Assembly (NCBI RefSeq): GCF_027172205.1
Contig: NC_070603.1
Location: 6,312,501-6,376,500, forward strand
DNA from: Podarcis raffonei
Taxonomy: Eukaryota; Chordata; Lepidosauria; Squamata; Lacertidae
DNA: 64,000 bases
Direction of reading: 5' to 3'
The stretch's first letter is position 1. Each line of letters starts with the position of its first letter. The notes under the pieces are model-generated. The model worked only from the letters and a program-made list of their open reading frames with translations, had not been told where the DNA came from and did no database searches. This document shows, piece after piece, positions 63,715 through 64,000 of this stretch. A program made the translations under genes and the position numbers.

Positions 63715-64000
63715 TTACTTAGTTACTCCTCCAACTGCCCCCAACAATTGTTCTTCCTTTGTTGGGGTTTTAAGTCCAAATGTCAAGTTCGAAATATCCG
63801 CTAAGTCCTTTGCCTCAGTAGTCAGGTCCACCACTTCCTTCACGAGGTCCTCTTCGTTTCTTTCCAAAAATTGTTCTTTATCTTGCACTGTTTTTATTTT
63901 GGTTTTTCCCCCTTTGTAATTAAAAGACAAGCCTTGTGGGAACTCCCATCTGTATATTATGTTATTCTTCTTCAACAAAGTGGTCAGGTCCTTGTAGTAA
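63715..64000 (-). CDS. L1 ORF1 protein, C-terminal part (cut by window end)
   Basis: The last 95 or so codons of ORF1, covering the C-terminal domain, identical to the matching part of 54945-55949. The N-terminal coiled coil is outside the window. Confidence 0.88.
   Translation of the reverse strand, partial: YYKDLTTLLKKNNIIYRWEFPQGLSFNYKGGKTKIKTVQDKEQFLERNEEDLVKEVVDLTTEAKDLADISNLTFGLKTPTKEEQLLGAVGGVTK

Larger units (their letters stand above)
48134..64000 (+). repeat. 8.77-kb tandem duplication (two copies, second cut by window end)
   Basis: The first copy is about 48134-56900 and the second about 56913-64000. The exon, MITE and L1 ORF2 of the two copies lie exactly 8770 bp apart. The L1 ORF2 proteins differ at one residue that I see. 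Each copy is one 2.8-kb array unit plus one L1. Confidence 0.9.
59687..64000 (-). mobile_element. Full-length-type L1, second tandem copy (5' part outside window)
   Basis: Same insertion as 50917-56893, with the same left target sequence (59670-59686). The 5' part of ORF1 and the 5' UTR are beyond the window. Confidence 0.93.

Noticed and set aside
1-64000. CRISPR array, bacterial operon or viral genome
   Set aside because: Tandem repeats here are transposon units, microsatellites and segmental duplications; introns, SINEs and LINEs mark vertebrate DNA.

Overview
The window looks like squamate reptile (probably lizard) nuclear DNA. The evidence is the repeat mix: Sauria-type tRNA SINEs, a BovB (RTE) tail, CR1/L2-clade LINEs ending in ATT-type microsatellites, several ages of L1 including nearly intact copies, Tigger-like and hAT-like short DNA transposons, and animal Ty1/copia elements. 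There is no bacterial gene organisation, no tRNA or rRNA gene and no CRISPR. Most open frames belong to retroelements.

The only host coding signal is a repeated exon that matches the first coding exon of the RDH16/HSD17B6 group of microsomal short-chain dehydrogenases (SDR9C). It encodes an N-terminal membrane anchor, the TGxxxGxG nucleotide-binding motif and an LDVT motif, and ends at a phase-1 GT donor. Five copies are open: one on the minus strand (10758-11070) and four on the plus strand (27460, 34511, 50206, 58976). Five more copies are broken or partial. Each open copy has a TATA-like box about 110 bp upstream of its ATG and a Tigger-like MITE about 116 bp beyond its donor. No exon for the rest of the enzyme was seen on either strand, so this is an array of promoter-plus-first-exon modules.

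Layout. 1-4424 is a plus-strand piece of an array unit (CR1/L2 LINE, SINE, spacer) split by a minus-strand L1. 4425-5218 is a Ty3/gypsy gag fossil. 5219-14622 is minus-strand array with one open exon, one broken exon, a non-autonomous L1 with its own ORF, and two L1 3' fragments. 14623-26970 is nested L1 of different ages, including a full-length L1 (18182-24150) with both ORFs open. At about 27178 the array resumes in the opposite orientation, head to head. From there to the end it is plus-strand array. A higher-order unit of about 7 kb (27.46-34.51 kb) is repeated from 34.51 kb, where it is expanded by a whole-looking copia element (35409-40395), a second copia inside a SINE inside a LINE (42007-45491) and a copia fragment (45921-47757). 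The last 16 kb holds an 8.77 kb tandem duplication carrying a full-length antisense L1; the second copy runs off the window.

The array grew by unequal exchange, inversion and transposon insertion. Shared and private insertions give an order of events. The open question is whether the exon copies serve as alternative first exons for downstream exons outside the window or are orphan duplicates.
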